Of a stretch of DNA of 17,693 nt, positions 1 through 7,271 are shown in pieces. How positions within the stretch are numbered: the first letter of the stretch is position 1; each line of letters starts with the position of its first letter. Below the pieces are notes generated by a model. It ran no database searches. It worked only from the letters and a program-made list of their open reading frames with translations, and was not told the DNA's origin. Both the position numbers and the translations under genes were made by a program. The stretch comes from DATJFH01 sp035495815 (GTDB lineage: Bacteria; Acidobacteriota; Terriglobia; Bryobacterales; Bryobacteraceae). The DNA lies in assembly GCA_035495815.1 (NCBI GenBank), contig DATJFH010000270.1:1-17693 (forward strand), in the 5' to 3' direction.

Positions 1-816
1 GTTGCAGCCTTCATTTCGTTAGCCCTTCCTTCGATTTGGGCTCAGCCTGCCCCTAGTCAGCATGCCCGAAGGATGATCGACCCTTCGGTACTGGCTCCCG
101 CTCCTCGTTTGAAATCCGTGAAGCCCGCATCGCGGGCGGCCCATGTCCAGAAGCGAGCCGCAACGACGGGTGTGGCGGCCGCCACCGTACAGGCCCCGGG
201 AGTGGTCCAGGTCGAGTACTTGAACGGATCGGCGATGGGCTGGTTCGTCAACACGAAGCCGCTGCCGAAAGGCGCCACGCTTGCCCTGAGTGTCATCCAT
301 GACAATGGCTCAGAGATCGATTGCGATCCGTTGACCATCACGGAAGATCTCGGCGCCGGACAATCCTATCTGCTGCCCAAAGTCAGCTCGTTCGGGGATC
401 TTTGGTCGAGCGGCGTGGTGACTTACGTGGTCTACGTCACCATCAACGGCCAGGAAAGCCAGGCGGCCGCCGATTTCGCGGTGGGAGGCGCTCGGAATTA
501 CGCCGATCTGCAGCAGGTGGTTCCGCTGATCACGTCCGCCTCCCAGAGCCTCAGCGGCTCGAACGACATGATGCTGGCTATCAAGGGCACTTTCGCGTCC
601 GAGCCGCCCCACGTCGCCCTGGATGACTTCGTTGTGCCGGCGTCCGCAATCAGCGTGTCTGCCAGAGAGATCGCCGTGAACCTGAGCAAAGTCCCGGGCC
701 TGGATCTGACTACCATGTGGGACTACGCTTTGACCGTCGGGCAGGGCGGCTGGTCGGATACAACCGTGTACCGCTACACGCCGGGAGCCCCGGGGTCATT
801 CAATCCGGCGCCGTAG
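1..816 (+). CDS. Secreted protein of unknown function, 5' end outside window
   Basis: The reading frame is open from the first base and stops at TAG 814-816, giving 271 residues in the window. The first in-frame residues (VAAFISLALPSIWA then QP) look like the hydrophobic core and cleavage site of a signal peptide. The true start therefore probably lies just upstream of the window, and the internal ATG at 73 is unlikely to be the start. The mature protein opens with an Ala/Pro-rich stretch. It then has beta-rich sequence, and its last ~100 residues (about 185 onward in this numbering) have the spacing of an IPT/TIG-like Ig fold, which is my inference. There is no Cys-rich or enzymatic motif. 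The product is probably exported to the periplasm or cell surface; I do not recognise the family. Confidence 0.72.
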   Translation, partial: VAAFISLALPSIWAQPAPSQHARRMIDPSVLAPAPRLKSVKPASRAAHVQKRAATTGVAAATVQAPGVVQVEYLNGSAMGWFVNTKPLPKGATLALSVIHDNGSEIDCDPLTITEDLGAGQSYLLPKVSSFGDLWSSGVVTYVVYVTINGQESQAAADFAVGGARNYADLQQVVPLITSASQSLSGSNDMMLAIKGTFASEPPHVALDDFVVPASAISVSAREIAVNLSKVPGLDLTTMWDYALTVGQGGWSDTTVYRYTPGAPGSFNPAP

Positions 817-940
817 CCTGCCGGTGAACATACGCAGCGGCCCGACTTGCCGCCGCCGCGGTCCGAATCACCCCGGCTTCTCCCAATCCGCTTCGTGCCG
901 ATCGCTCCCGGGGCTGTGAGTTCAACCCGTGAAACCGGAC

Positions 941-946
941 TACGAT
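941..946 (+). promoter_or_regulatory. -10-like element before the CHR genes
   Basis: TACGAT lies 6 nt before ATG 953. A transcript initiated from it would start at or next to the start codon. No convincing -35 box is seen 16-18 nt upstream, so the call rests on the hexamer and on the same arrangement at other genes in the window. Confidence 0.35.
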
Positions 947-952
947 AGGACC

Positions 953-1504
953 ATGGTTGACTTCTCCCTTCGCCGGCTGGCGCTGCTCTTTCTGCGTATC
1001 GGCAATCTGACCTTCGGCGGCGGGGATCCGACGATGGCGGCTCTGCACCGCGAGCTGGTCGTCACCCGGGGCTGGCTTTCATCCGGTGATTACGCCTTGA
1101 TCTACGCGCTGGCCCGGGCCACACCGGGGACGAACCTGCTCGCCTTTTGCGCGGGAGTCGGATGGCGTCTGGCGCGACTGCGCGGAGCGCTGGCGGCGGC
1201 GCTGAGCGCGTCCATCCCGTGCGCCGCGCTGGTCGTCTGGTTCACCTACGGATACATTTTGCTGCGTTCGAACCCGCTGGCCATGTCGGCCATCGGCGGC
1301 ACGCTGGCGGCCGCGGCCGGCATGATGGCGGCAGCCGCGTTTCAATTGTTGCGGCCCCGCTGGAAGCCCGGCCGGCGGGCGCGGGCGGCGGCGATCTGCG
1401 CCGGCGGCTTTTTGTTCTCGTTCGTTTTGAAGATGCCTCCCATTCAGGTTCTGGCGATCGGCGCGGCGGTCGGGTTGATCTGGCGTCCGGCGGCGGACGT
1501 ATGA
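953..1504 (+). CDS. Chromate transporter, N-terminal-half type (CHR family)
   Basis: This is an integral inner-membrane protein of 183 residues with several hydrophobic helices. The N-terminal segment carries the CHR-family signature NLTFGGGDPTM (about residues 16-26) and an ARATPGTN motif near residue 57, typical of chromate-ion transporter domains. It is one half-size domain (short CHR); full-length ChrA proteins have two such domains in about 400 residues. ATG 953 was chosen over GTG 929 because the family starts close to the FGGG motif and because a -10-like hexamer sits just before the ATG. AGGA at 947-950 is too close to act as a good ribosome site. The stop codon overlaps the start of the second half gene by 4 nt, so the two are probably translationally coupled and work as a heterodimer. 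Substrate (chromate or another oxyanion) is inferred from the family. Confidence 0.85.
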   Translation: MVDFSLRRLALLFLRIGNLTFGGGDPTMAALHRELVVTRGWLSSGDYALIYALARATPGTNLLAFCAGVGWRLARLRGALAAALSASIPCAALVVWFTYGYILLRSNPLAMSAIGGTLAAAAGMMAAAAFQLLRPRWKPGRRARAAAICAGGFLFSFVLKMPPIQVLAIGAAVGLIWRPAADV

Positions 1505-2019
1505 ACCCGATCCTGCTTTACCTCCTGCTGCTCAAAGCCACTGCTACCTCCTTCAGCGGCCTGACCTCGCTGCCCGTCGTGCGCAACGATTTCGTGGTCC
1601 ACCGGCAGGTTTTGACCGACCGCCAGTTGAACGCCGCCGTAGTCGCCGGACGAAGCGTGCCGGGGCCGAACGGACTCTATATTGTCAGCGTGGGGTACTT
1701 TGTGGGCGGGGTTGCCGGCGCCTGCGCCGGGTGGCTGGCGTTGATCACACCGGCGTTCGTGATGATTCCCCTGCTTCGCTACGTCGGATCGAAGGCGGAA
1801 AGGCCCGCGGTCCGCAGCTCGATACAGTCGTTGACACTGGCCGCGGCCGGCTTGATTGCGTCCGCAACCATTCCGCTGGCGCGCGACGCCCTGCATGGTC
1901 CACTCTCCGCCTCGATCGCGATAGGCGCTTTTCTTTTCATGGTGTTCACCGAAAAGGACACGCTCTGGCTGATCGCCGGATCGGCCTTGATCGGGCTCAT
2001 CGCCGGCTCGCTCGCCTGA
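1501..2019 (+). CDS. Chromate transporter, C-terminal-half type (CHR family)
   Basis: This 172-residue multi-pass membrane protein is homologous to the second CHR domain. It has the conserved AGRSVPGPNGL segment (about residues 49-59) followed by a glycine-rich helix, as in CHR proteins, and four to five further hydrophobic segments to the C-terminus. The motif that is usually F-G-G in CHR domains reads SFSGLTSLP here. The ATG at 1501 overlaps the TGA of the preceding half gene (ATGA), a hallmark of coupled translation. The pair should assemble as one antiparallel transporter in the inner membrane. The family includes chromate exporters, but sequence alone does not fix the ion carried. Confidence 0.85.
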   Translation: MNPILLYLLLLKATATSFSGLTSLPVVRNDFVVHRQVLTDRQLNAAVVAGRSVPGPNGLYIVSVGYFVGGVAGACAGWLALITPAFVMIPLLRYVGSKAERPAVRSSIQSLTLAAAGLIASATIPLARDALHGPLSASIAIGAFLFMVFTEKDTLWLIAGSALIGLIAGSLA

Positions 2020-2025
2020 AAGTTT

Positions 2026-2041
2026 TGCCGCCCCGGCGGCA
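2026..2041 (+). terminator. Short GC hairpin after the CHR genes
   Basis: This is a perfect inverted repeat (TGCCGC, loop CCCG, GCGGCA) 6 nt after the CHR stop codon. There is no T-run downstream, so it may be only a weak or Rho-assisted terminator, or an mRNA-end stabiliser. Confidence 0.3.
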
Positions 2042-2115
2042 TCTAACCGGTTGTGCAAGTATTCCCGCACCCGTGGCCGATTGTCACACTATTCCAGTTT
2101 CATCCGTCTGATTTG

Positions 2116-2186
2116 AAAGGAGTACTAAATTGGTTTTCCGATTGCTATGCACACCGGAGGAGGAGACGGAGGATGGCGTTAGCTAA
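2116..2186 (+). other. Possible leader ORF with strong ribosome site
   Basis: AAAGGAGT at 2116-2123 is the best Shine-Dalgarno match in the window and sits 6 nt before a TTG codon at 2130. That frame encodes 18 residues (LVFRLLCTPEEETEDGVS) and stops at TAA 2184-2186, 14 nt inside the next gene. It could be a translated leader that couples to the ATG at 2173, or chance. Confidence 0.3.
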
Positions 2187-2409
2187 GATTACCCGGCCCG
2201 GCCTGATCGCGATCGGGCTCCTGGTTGCCATCCTGTGGGGCTGTGTTTTGGCCGAGCAATATTTTATCCGGCGCACCCGCCTCGAAACCTATCGCGCGAT
2301 GCGGGATCTCCGGCAAATGAGACTCCACCGCCGCGCGGAGCCCGTCTCACATCCGACATCTCCGCATAATCCTCCCGCGCGGCATTCATCGGCTCCCGTC
2401 GTAGGATAA
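2173..2409 (+). CDS. Small single-pass membrane protein of unknown function
   Basis: This is a 78-residue protein with one strong transmembrane helix (about residues 10-28, LIAIGLLVAILWGCVLA). A basic, Arg-rich segment and a Pro/His-rich, low-complexity tail follow. The start at 2173 is supported by AGGAG 2161-2165, 7 nt upstream; a longer open frame to 2053 would add an implausible Arg-run before the helix. The charge pattern predicts a short N-terminus, the helix, and a basic tail probably on the cytoplasmic side. It lies 153 nt after the CHR genes and overlaps the convergent secreted-protein gene by 24 nt at the 3' end. No domain is recognised and no function can be given. Confidence 0.6.
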   Translation: MALAKITRPGLIAIGLLVAILWGCVLAEQYFIRRTRLETYRAMRDLRQMRLHRRAEPVSHPTSPHNPPARHSSAPVVG

Positions 2410-3006
2410 GGGAATCTCGAAGTAAAACAGCTCCTTACCCGACGACGCCTCGCGAATTCCGGTCAGGTAAAGCTTCGCCCCGACCTTGTTCAAAGTCTGA
2501 AAATAGAAGAATCCGCTGGCCACTTCTCCCGGGGGCAGCATTCGGGCTGAAAAGGCGCGGACATCGATCTGTCCCCCCGCCAGCGGATTTTTCTTCCGGC
2601 TCACGCGCGGGCTTCCCGTCGGCAGCGGACTGTTTTCGATCCGCGGCTGCTTGATATTTCCCGAGACGTAAGGCACATCGCGCGCCGGGGTGGGGTCGAT
2701 ATGGGTCCGGGAGGGGGTGATGTACTCCAGTTTCAGGTTATCCAGCGTAACCGTCTGAGTCCCGTCGTTCTGAATGACTACCAAAAGAGGCAGAATCCCA
2801 TATTTGTTGGGATCGAGTTTGCCGAAGGCGCTGCGAACCTGTTCCTCGCTGGTGTAGGGCACAGCCGCGATGGTGACCTTGTCGATGGTTTGCCGGGTAG
2901 CGTAACCCGTTGCCGGACCGGGTGCGAAACGAGGCTCCTTGTCGGCGGCGCTTGACAAAGCCGCGCCTGCGAAAAGGGCTATACTCGATACGATCAGGGT
3001 GTTCAC
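2386..3006 (-). CDS. Secreted beta-rich protein of unknown function
   Basis: This 206-residue protein has a clear signal peptide (hydrophobic residues 3-19, likely cleavage after SSA near residue 20). The rest has alternating hydrophobic residues and segments such as ILPLLVVIQNDGTQTVTLDNL, typical of Ig-like or DUF4352-like beta-sandwich domains that carry no catalytic motif. It is probably periplasmic or surface-exposed. The start is GTG (complement of 3004-3006), chosen because it begins the signal peptide directly. Its first 8 nt overlap the start of the divergent KdtA-LpxK gene. The 3' end overlaps the small membrane-protein gene. No family name can be given with confidence. Confidence 0.75.
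   Translation of the reverse strand: MNTLIVSSIALFAGAALSSAADKEPRFAPGPATGYATRQTIDKVTIAAVPYTSEEQVRSAFGKLDPNKYGILPLLVVIQNDGTQTVTLDNLKLEYITPSRTHIDPTPARDVPYVSGNIKQPRIENSPLPTGSPRVSRKKNPLAGGQIDVRAFSARMLPPGEVASGFFYFQTLNKVGAKLYLTGIREASSGKELFYFEIPLSYDGSR
2980..2985 (+). promoter_or_regulatory. -10-like element for kdtA-lpxK, inside the divergent gene
   Basis: TATACT sits 13 nt before GTG 2999 and lies within the signal-peptide codons of the minus-strand gene. A TTGACA at 2952-2957 is a perfect -35 match, but the 22-nt spacing is longer than usual, so the pairing is uncertain. Confidence 0.45.
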
Positions 3007-5284
3007 AACCGGAATTTATCTCCTTTACCGCCTCTGTCTGATCGCGGCAACGCCCCTCATCATACTCTACTTACTGGTCCGCGCCGCGCGTCAGCCGGGC
3101 TATCTTTCTACTCTGAAAGAACGCTGGGGCAGGCTGCCGCCCTCATATCGTCAGACTTCGCCTGGCGCCATCTGGTTGCATGCGGTTTCGGTGGGTGAAG
3201 TCCTCTCGGCGATCGAGCTCTTGAAACGGCTGAGGCTGGAGATCCCCGTGGCTCCGCTTTATGTTTCGGTGGGAACGCTGGCGGGCCGGGCGATCGCGGA
3301 TGAAAAGCTGGGTTCGCTGGTGGACGGCGTTTTCTTCGCGCCACTGGATTTTGTGTACGTGGTGCGGCGGGTGCTGCGGCGTCTGCGTCCGGCAGTCGTG
3401 GTGGTGGCCGAAACCGAGATCTGGCCGAACCTGTTGCGGGAAGTGAAGCGCGCCGGGTGTGGTCTGGTGATGGTCAACGCCCGCGTTTCGGACCGTGCGG
3501 CGCCGAGCTACCGGAGGTGGCGCTGGTTTTTCCGCCACGCGCTGCGCTGGCCGGACGCGATTCTCGCTCAGACAGGGGCGATACGGGGCCGTTTCATCTC
3601 CGCCGGAGCGCCGCCGGAGAAAGTTTTCGTGGGCGGAAACCTGAAGTACGATTTTCGTCCGGGATGCCCCGCGCCCGCCGTCGCCGGGTATCTCGACGGG
3701 CTGCAGCCCGGCGCAATCTGGGTGGCCGCCAGCACCATGCCGCCGGACGAAGACGATATGGTGATCGCCGCCTTCGGCAAGCTGGCGAAAGATCACAAGG
3801 ACCTGCTGCTGATTCTGGCTCCGCGCAAACCCGAGTTGTTCGGCGAAGCGGCGCGGAAACTGGAGCAGGCGGGCGTCCGGTTCGCGCGGCGGTCTTCGCT
3901 GAACGGCCCGCCGCCCTCCTTGCCGGGTGTGCTGCTGCTCGATTCGATGGGAGAGTTGAGCGGTATCTTCTCCCGGGCGGACGTGGTTTTCATGGGCGGC
4001 AGCATCGTGCCGCGGGGAGGGCACAACATTCTCGAGCCGGCAATGTTCGGCAAGCCGATCGTGGTGGGTCCGCACATGGAGAACTTTCAGGAGATCGCCG
4101 ATTCGTTTCGCAAGGCCGGGGCGCTGGTCGAAATCGAATCGGGGGCTGAATTGGGGACCGCGGTGGACGCGCTTCTGCGGGACCGCGAGCGTGCGGCGAA
4201 GATCGGAGGGCGCGCAAGGCGATGCTCGGAAGCAGAGCGGGGGGCCACGGGCAGAGCGGTGGACCAGATCGTGCGGCTGTATGCGGACGCGGCGCCGCGT
4301 TTCGCGCCCGCGCTCCCGGTCCGGGCTGCGATGGGCATCTGGCATTCCGCGGCTGCGGTCGCGCGCTTATACCGGACGTCGCGGCGGAAGAAGCTGCGCG
4401 CGCCGGTCATCAGCGTCGGCAACCTGACCGTGGGCGGGTCGGGGAAGACGCCGATGACGCTCTATCTTGCCGGGCGGCTGTCGAAGCCGGCCATCCTGAC
4501 GCGCGGCTATCGAAGACAATCGACGGCCAACCGGATCCTGTCGGCGGGCCAGACGGCGCCCTGGACCGAGACCGGAGACGAGGCCCAGATTTTCCTGCGC
4601 TCGGGACTGGCGCCGGTGGGGATTGGAGCCGATCGGGTGGAGACCGGCCGCGCAGTCGAGTCCCGCTTCGAAGTGGAGCACTTCATTCTGGACGACGGCT
4701 TCCAGCATTGGCGGCTCCATCGGAGCGTGGACGTCGTGCTGGTGGATTCGCTCGATCCATTTCCCGCCGGCCGGCTGCGAGAGCCGATGTCCGCTCTGGG
4801 GCGCGCCGACGTGCTCGTCATCACGAGGAGTGGAAGCCGGAAGCCGGGCATAGAGCGCGAGCTTCGCACGCATAACAGGAACGCGCCGATTTTCTATTCG
4901 AGAGTGGTTCCGCGGGCGTGGGTGGAAGGCGCCTCTGGACGGCGTCTTGAGCTGCGGGATCCGTGTCTGGCGCGGGCAGCCGCATTCTGCGGGCTGGCGA
5001 ATCCCCGGTCGTTCTGGACCAGTCTCGCCGAGACCGGGGTGCGGCCCGCGGACCGCGTCGCATTTCCGGATCATACGCGGTACGACCCCCGGCAGATCGG
5101 AATGATGCTGGAAAAATACGGCGCATTATTGACGACGCAAAAGGACTGGATCAATCTGGGTGGCGAAGCTCCGGCGGGGATTTACTGGCTGGATATCGGC
5201 ATCGAGGTGGAGAACGAGGAAGCTTTTCTGCGGCTGGTGGAATCCAGGTGCGCCGCCTGGCGCCTGACCCGTGCATCCGTCTGA
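2999..5284 (+). CDS. Fused Kdo transferase / lipid A 4'-kinase (KdtA-LpxK)
   Basis: This is a 761-residue bifunctional protein for lipopolysaccharide core assembly. Residues 1-~430 are KdtA/WaaA (GT30), which transfers Kdo from CMP-Kdo to lipid A precursor. It has an N-terminal membrane helix (about 5-27), HAVSVGE at 61-67 with the expected catalytic Glu67, AETEIWPN, and the GGSIVPRGGHNILEPA sugar-nucleotide site. Residues ~440-761 are LpxK, which phosphorylates the 4' position of tetraacyl-disaccharide 1-phosphate. It has a P-loop GGSGKTP at 479-485, DDGFQHWRLHR, and TQKDW near the end. The combined length matches KdtA (~425) plus LpxK (~328). The GTG at 2999 fits the KdtA N-terminus; upstream in-frame codons lack family similarity. 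No stop or frameshift separates the halves, though ATG 4331 could give free LpxK. LpxK normally acts before KdtA, so the fusion may channel the intermediate at the inner membrane. Confidence 0.93.
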   Translation: MFTTGIYLLYRLCLIAATPLIILYLLVRAARQPGYLSTLKERWGRLPPSYRQTSPGAIWLHAVSVGEVLSAIELLKRLRLEIPVAPLYVSVGTLAGRAIADEKLGSLVDGVFFAPLDFVYVVRRVLRRLRPAVVVVAETEIWPNLLREVKRAGCGLVMVNARVSDRAAPSYRRWRWFFRHALRWPDAILAQTGAIRGRFISAGAPPEKVFVGGNLKYDFRPGCPAPAVAGYLDGLQPGAIWVAASTMPPDEDDMVIAAFGKLAKDHKDLLLILAPRKPELFGEAARKLEQAGVRFARRSSLNGPPPSLPGVLLLDSMGELSGIFSRADVVFMGGSIVPRGGHNILEPAMFGKPIVVGPHMENFQEIADSFRKAGALVEIESGAELGTAVDALLRDRERAAKIGGRARRCSEAERGATGRAVDQIVRLYADAAPRFAPALPVRAAMGIWHSAAAVARLYRTSRRKKLRAPVISVGNLTVGGSGKTPMTLYLAGRLSKPAILTRGYRRQSTANRILSAGQTAPWTETGDEAQIFLRSGLAPVGIGADRVETGRAVESRFEVEHFILDDGFQHWRLHRSVDVVLVDSLDPFPAGRLREPMSALGRADVLVITRSGSRKPGIERELRTHNRNAPIFYSRVVPRAWVEGASGRRLELRDPCLARAAAFCGLANPRSFWTSLAETGVRPADRVAFPDHTRYDPRQIGMMLEKYGALLTTQKDWINLGGEAPAGIYWLDIGIEVENEEAFLRLVESRCAAWRLTRASV

Positions 5285-5301
5285 CCCGGCGGGCTGCCGG
5301 G
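5285..5301 (+). terminator. GC-rich hairpin after kdtA-lpxK
   Basis: Inverted repeat CCCGGC / GCCGGG with a 5-nt loop begins immediately after the stop codon. A TTTT run lies only ~16 nt further on, so it is not a textbook intrinsic terminator. Confidence 0.35.
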
Positions 5302-5348
5302 CCGCTGCGGACGGCGATTTTGCAGGATCTTTTGCCCGGGCCTGCCCG

Positions 5349-5354
5349 TATAAT
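5349..5354 (+). promoter_or_regulatory. Consensus -10 element (TATAAT), probable leaderless start
   Basis: A perfect TATAAT ends 5 nt before ATG 5360. The expected transcription start falls on or beside the start codon, giving a leaderless mRNA. No good -35 box is seen at normal spacing. Confidence 0.55.
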
Positions 5355-5359
5355 GGTTA

Positions 5360-6601
5360 ATGATGAAAACGACCGCTCTGGGGCTCACTGCCGGCCTGGT
5401 GATGGCGTTAGCGGCCGGCAGGGTCAAGGACGCGCCGGTTACCTTCAACCGCGACGTAGCTCCGATTCTGGCGAAGAACTGCCAGGGCTGCCACCGGCCC
5501 GGGGAAGCTGCGCCGATGTCGCTGCTGACCTACGCGGAAGCGCGGCCGTGGGCCAAGGCGATTCGCGAGGCGGTGATCCTCAGGCGCATGCCGCCGTGGT
5601 ACGCCGATTCTCATTTCGGTAAGTTCTCGAACGACCGCTCCCTTTCGCAGGCCGACATCGATACGCTGGCCGCCTGGGCAGGCAGCGGGGCCGTGGAAGG
5701 CGACCCGAAGCATGCGCCGGCCCCGGCGCGGTTCATCGACGGCTGGACCATCGGGACGCCGGATTTGGTGCTCGAGATGACGCAGGATTACCAGGTGCCC
5801 GCCGCGGGAACCATCAAGTACGAATACTTCACGATCCCCACCCGCTTCACCGAGGACAAATGGGTGCGGATGGCGGAAGTGCGTCCCGGCAATCGGGCGG
5901 TGGTGCATCACGTCATCGCGTTCGTGAAAGAGCCGAAGAAGGTCGGCGAAACGCGATCCCGCGAAGACCGTGAGTTTCTGGTGGGCTTCGCTCCCGGGTC
6001 CGTGCCGGAAATTCTTCCTCCGGGGCGCGCCAAGCTGATCAAGGCCGGCTCCGAGATCGTCTTCCAGGTGCACTACACGGCCAATGGAACCGCCGCCGTG
6101 GACCGGTCCAAGGTCGGACTGATCTTCGCCAAGGAGCCGCCGGCCGAGCGGGTGATCACGCTTTCGGCCGGCAATAACAAATTCGTCATACCGGCCGGCG
6201 ACCCCAATCACGAAGTGGAATCCCGCTTCACCCTGCGCAGCGATGCGACGCTGACCACCCTCTTCCCGCACATGCACCTTCGCGGGAAGGATTTCGAATA
6301 CCGTGTCGTCCTGCCGGATGGCCGGAAAAAGACGCTGCTCAAAGTGCCGAATTACAGCTTCAGCTGGCAGCTCAGTTACGACCTGGCCGAGCCGATGCTG
6401 CTGCCGAAAGGCTCGGTGATCGAGTGCACCGCCCATTTCGACAACTCGCCCAACAACAAGTACAATCCCGACGCCACCAAAGAGGTGCGCCACGGCGACC
6501 AGAGTTGGGAAGAAATGATGATCGGGTTCTTCAATGTGGCGTTCGACGCCAAGGCGGATCCGAAGGCCCTGTTCGGCGGAAAGAAAGAAGCGGGTGACTA
6601 G
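5360..6601 (+). CDS. Cytochrome c - PHM-like copper monooxygenase fusion
   Basis: This 413-residue exported protein has a weak signal peptide (about residues 1-20). A cytochrome c domain (~25-115) follows, with heme motif C41-x-x-C44-H45 and a likely axial Met77 in RRMPPW. A two-part copper type II monooxygenase module (PHM/DBH fold, ~135-395) completes it. All expected copper ligands appear: His183-His184 and His238 for the first site, and His304-x-His306 and Met386 (or Met387) for the second. Animal PHM uses ascorbate to hydroxylate peptides; here the attached heme could supply electrons instead, which is inference. Substrate is unknown. ATG 5360 follows a TATAAT by 5 nt; ATG 5363 is the alternative. 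The gene overlaps the next cytochrome gene by 8 nt, so the two are probably one operon. Confidence 0.85.
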   Translation: MMKTTALGLTAGLVMALAAGRVKDAPVTFNRDVAPILAKNCQGCHRPGEAAPMSLLTYAEARPWAKAIREAVILRRMPPWYADSHFGKFSNDRSLSQADIDTLAAWAGSGAVEGDPKHAPAPARFIDGWTIGTPDLVLEMTQDYQVPAAGTIKYEYFTIPTRFTEDKWVRMAEVRPGNRAVVHHVIAFVKEPKKVGETRSREDREFLVGFAPGSVPEILPPGRAKLIKAGSEIVFQVHYTANGTAAVDRSKVGLIFAKEPPAERVITLSAGNNKFVIPAGDPNHEVESRFTLRSDATLTTLFPHMHLRGKDFEYRVVLPDGRKKTLLKVPNYSFSWQLSYDLAEPMLLPKGSVIECTAHFDNSPNNKYNPDATKEVRHGDQSWEEMMIGFFNVAFDAKADPKALFGGKKEAGD

Positions 6602-7271
6602 ATTCGCCGCCGTCCCGGGGTGGATGCTGCTGCTGCCTCTGGTCTGCCGCGGGCACGACGTGATCACGACCAAGCTCACCTGGACCCAGGAGATTTCCCG
6701 CATCGTCTACAGGCACTGCGTCTCCTGTCACCGGGAGGGCGGCAAGGCCCCCATGGCGCTGGTGAACTACGACGAAGCCCGTCCCTGGGCCAAAGCCATC
6801 CGCGACGAAGTGGCCGAGCGCCGGATGCCGCCCTGGGGCGCCGTGAAGGGCTTCGGCGATTTCCGCAACGACGTCAGCCTCACCGACCCCGAGATCGAGA
6901 TGCTGGTCCTGTGGGTGGAAGGCGGCGCGCCCAAAGGCGACGACGTTTACCTGCCCCCGGTCCCTCCGGCCCAAAGCGTTACTCATGCGGCGCCGCAGCC
7001 GGGGCTGGCGGTTCAAGGCCAGACCACGCTGGAGGATTCGGTGACCGCCACCGGCATCGCGCCGCGTCCGATGCAGCCTCACTCCGAAATGCAGATCATG
7101 GCCCGGCTGCCGGATGGGAGCGTGCGGGATCTGCTCTGGCTGCGGAATACCCGCGACGAATGGCAGCGGCCGTTCTATTTCCGGGAACCGGTCTCCCTGC
7201 CGAGAGGTACGCTGATCGCGGTGTACGGCGGCGCCGGAGCCGTTATTTTAAGCGGGAAACCGGCACGGTAA
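6594..7271 (+). CDS. Cytochrome c protein with degenerate PHM-like C-terminal domain
   Basis: This 225-residue protein starts at GTG 6594, whose signal peptide (about residues 1-20) directly precedes the mature domain; longer in-frame starts would begin with an Arg-rich stretch. The cytochrome domain (~28-116) has C42-x-x-C45-H46 and a likely axial Met78 in RRMPPW. It is a clear paralogue of the domain in the preceding gene (shared EARPWAKAIR and RRMPPW blocks). The C-terminal ~70 residues resemble the second PHM subdomain of that neighbour (LPDG near 172-175, a matching S-LPRGTLI strand). Only one of the H-x-H ligands remains (His163), and the first copper subdomain is absent. It is probably an electron-transfer partner rather than an enzyme. 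The 8-nt overlap supports coupled expression. Confidence 0.8.
   Translation: MTRFAAVPGWMLLLPLVCRGHDVITTKLTWTQEISRIVYRHCVSCHREGGKAPMALVNYDEARPWAKAIRDEVAERRMPPWGAVKGFGDFRNDVSLTDPEIEMLVLWVEGGAPKGDDVYLPPVPPAQSVTHAAPQPGLAVQGQTTLEDSVTATGIAPRPMQPHSEMQIMARLPDGSVRDLLWLRNTRDEWQRPFYFREPVSLPRGTLIAVYGGAGAVILSGKPAR

Noticed and set aside
2053..2172. Upstream extension of the small membrane protein to position 2053
   Set aside because: It adds a run of six Arg just before the helix and ignores the good ribosome site before ATG 2173.
3143..4345. 400-codon minus-strand open frame opposite kdtA
   Set aside because: Low-complexity Arg/His/Pro-rich translation, no ribosome site, and the opposite strand has clear KdtA motifs.
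4331..5284. Separate lpxK gene starting at internal ATG 4331
   Set aside because: No ribosome site precedes it and the reading frame continues without a break from kdtA; kept only as a possible secondary product.
5408..6703. Long minus-strand open frame of 431 codons opposite the cytochrome-PHM gene
   Set aside because: It is His/Arg/Gly-rich without any family motif and is fully explained as the antisense of a well-supported high-GC gene.
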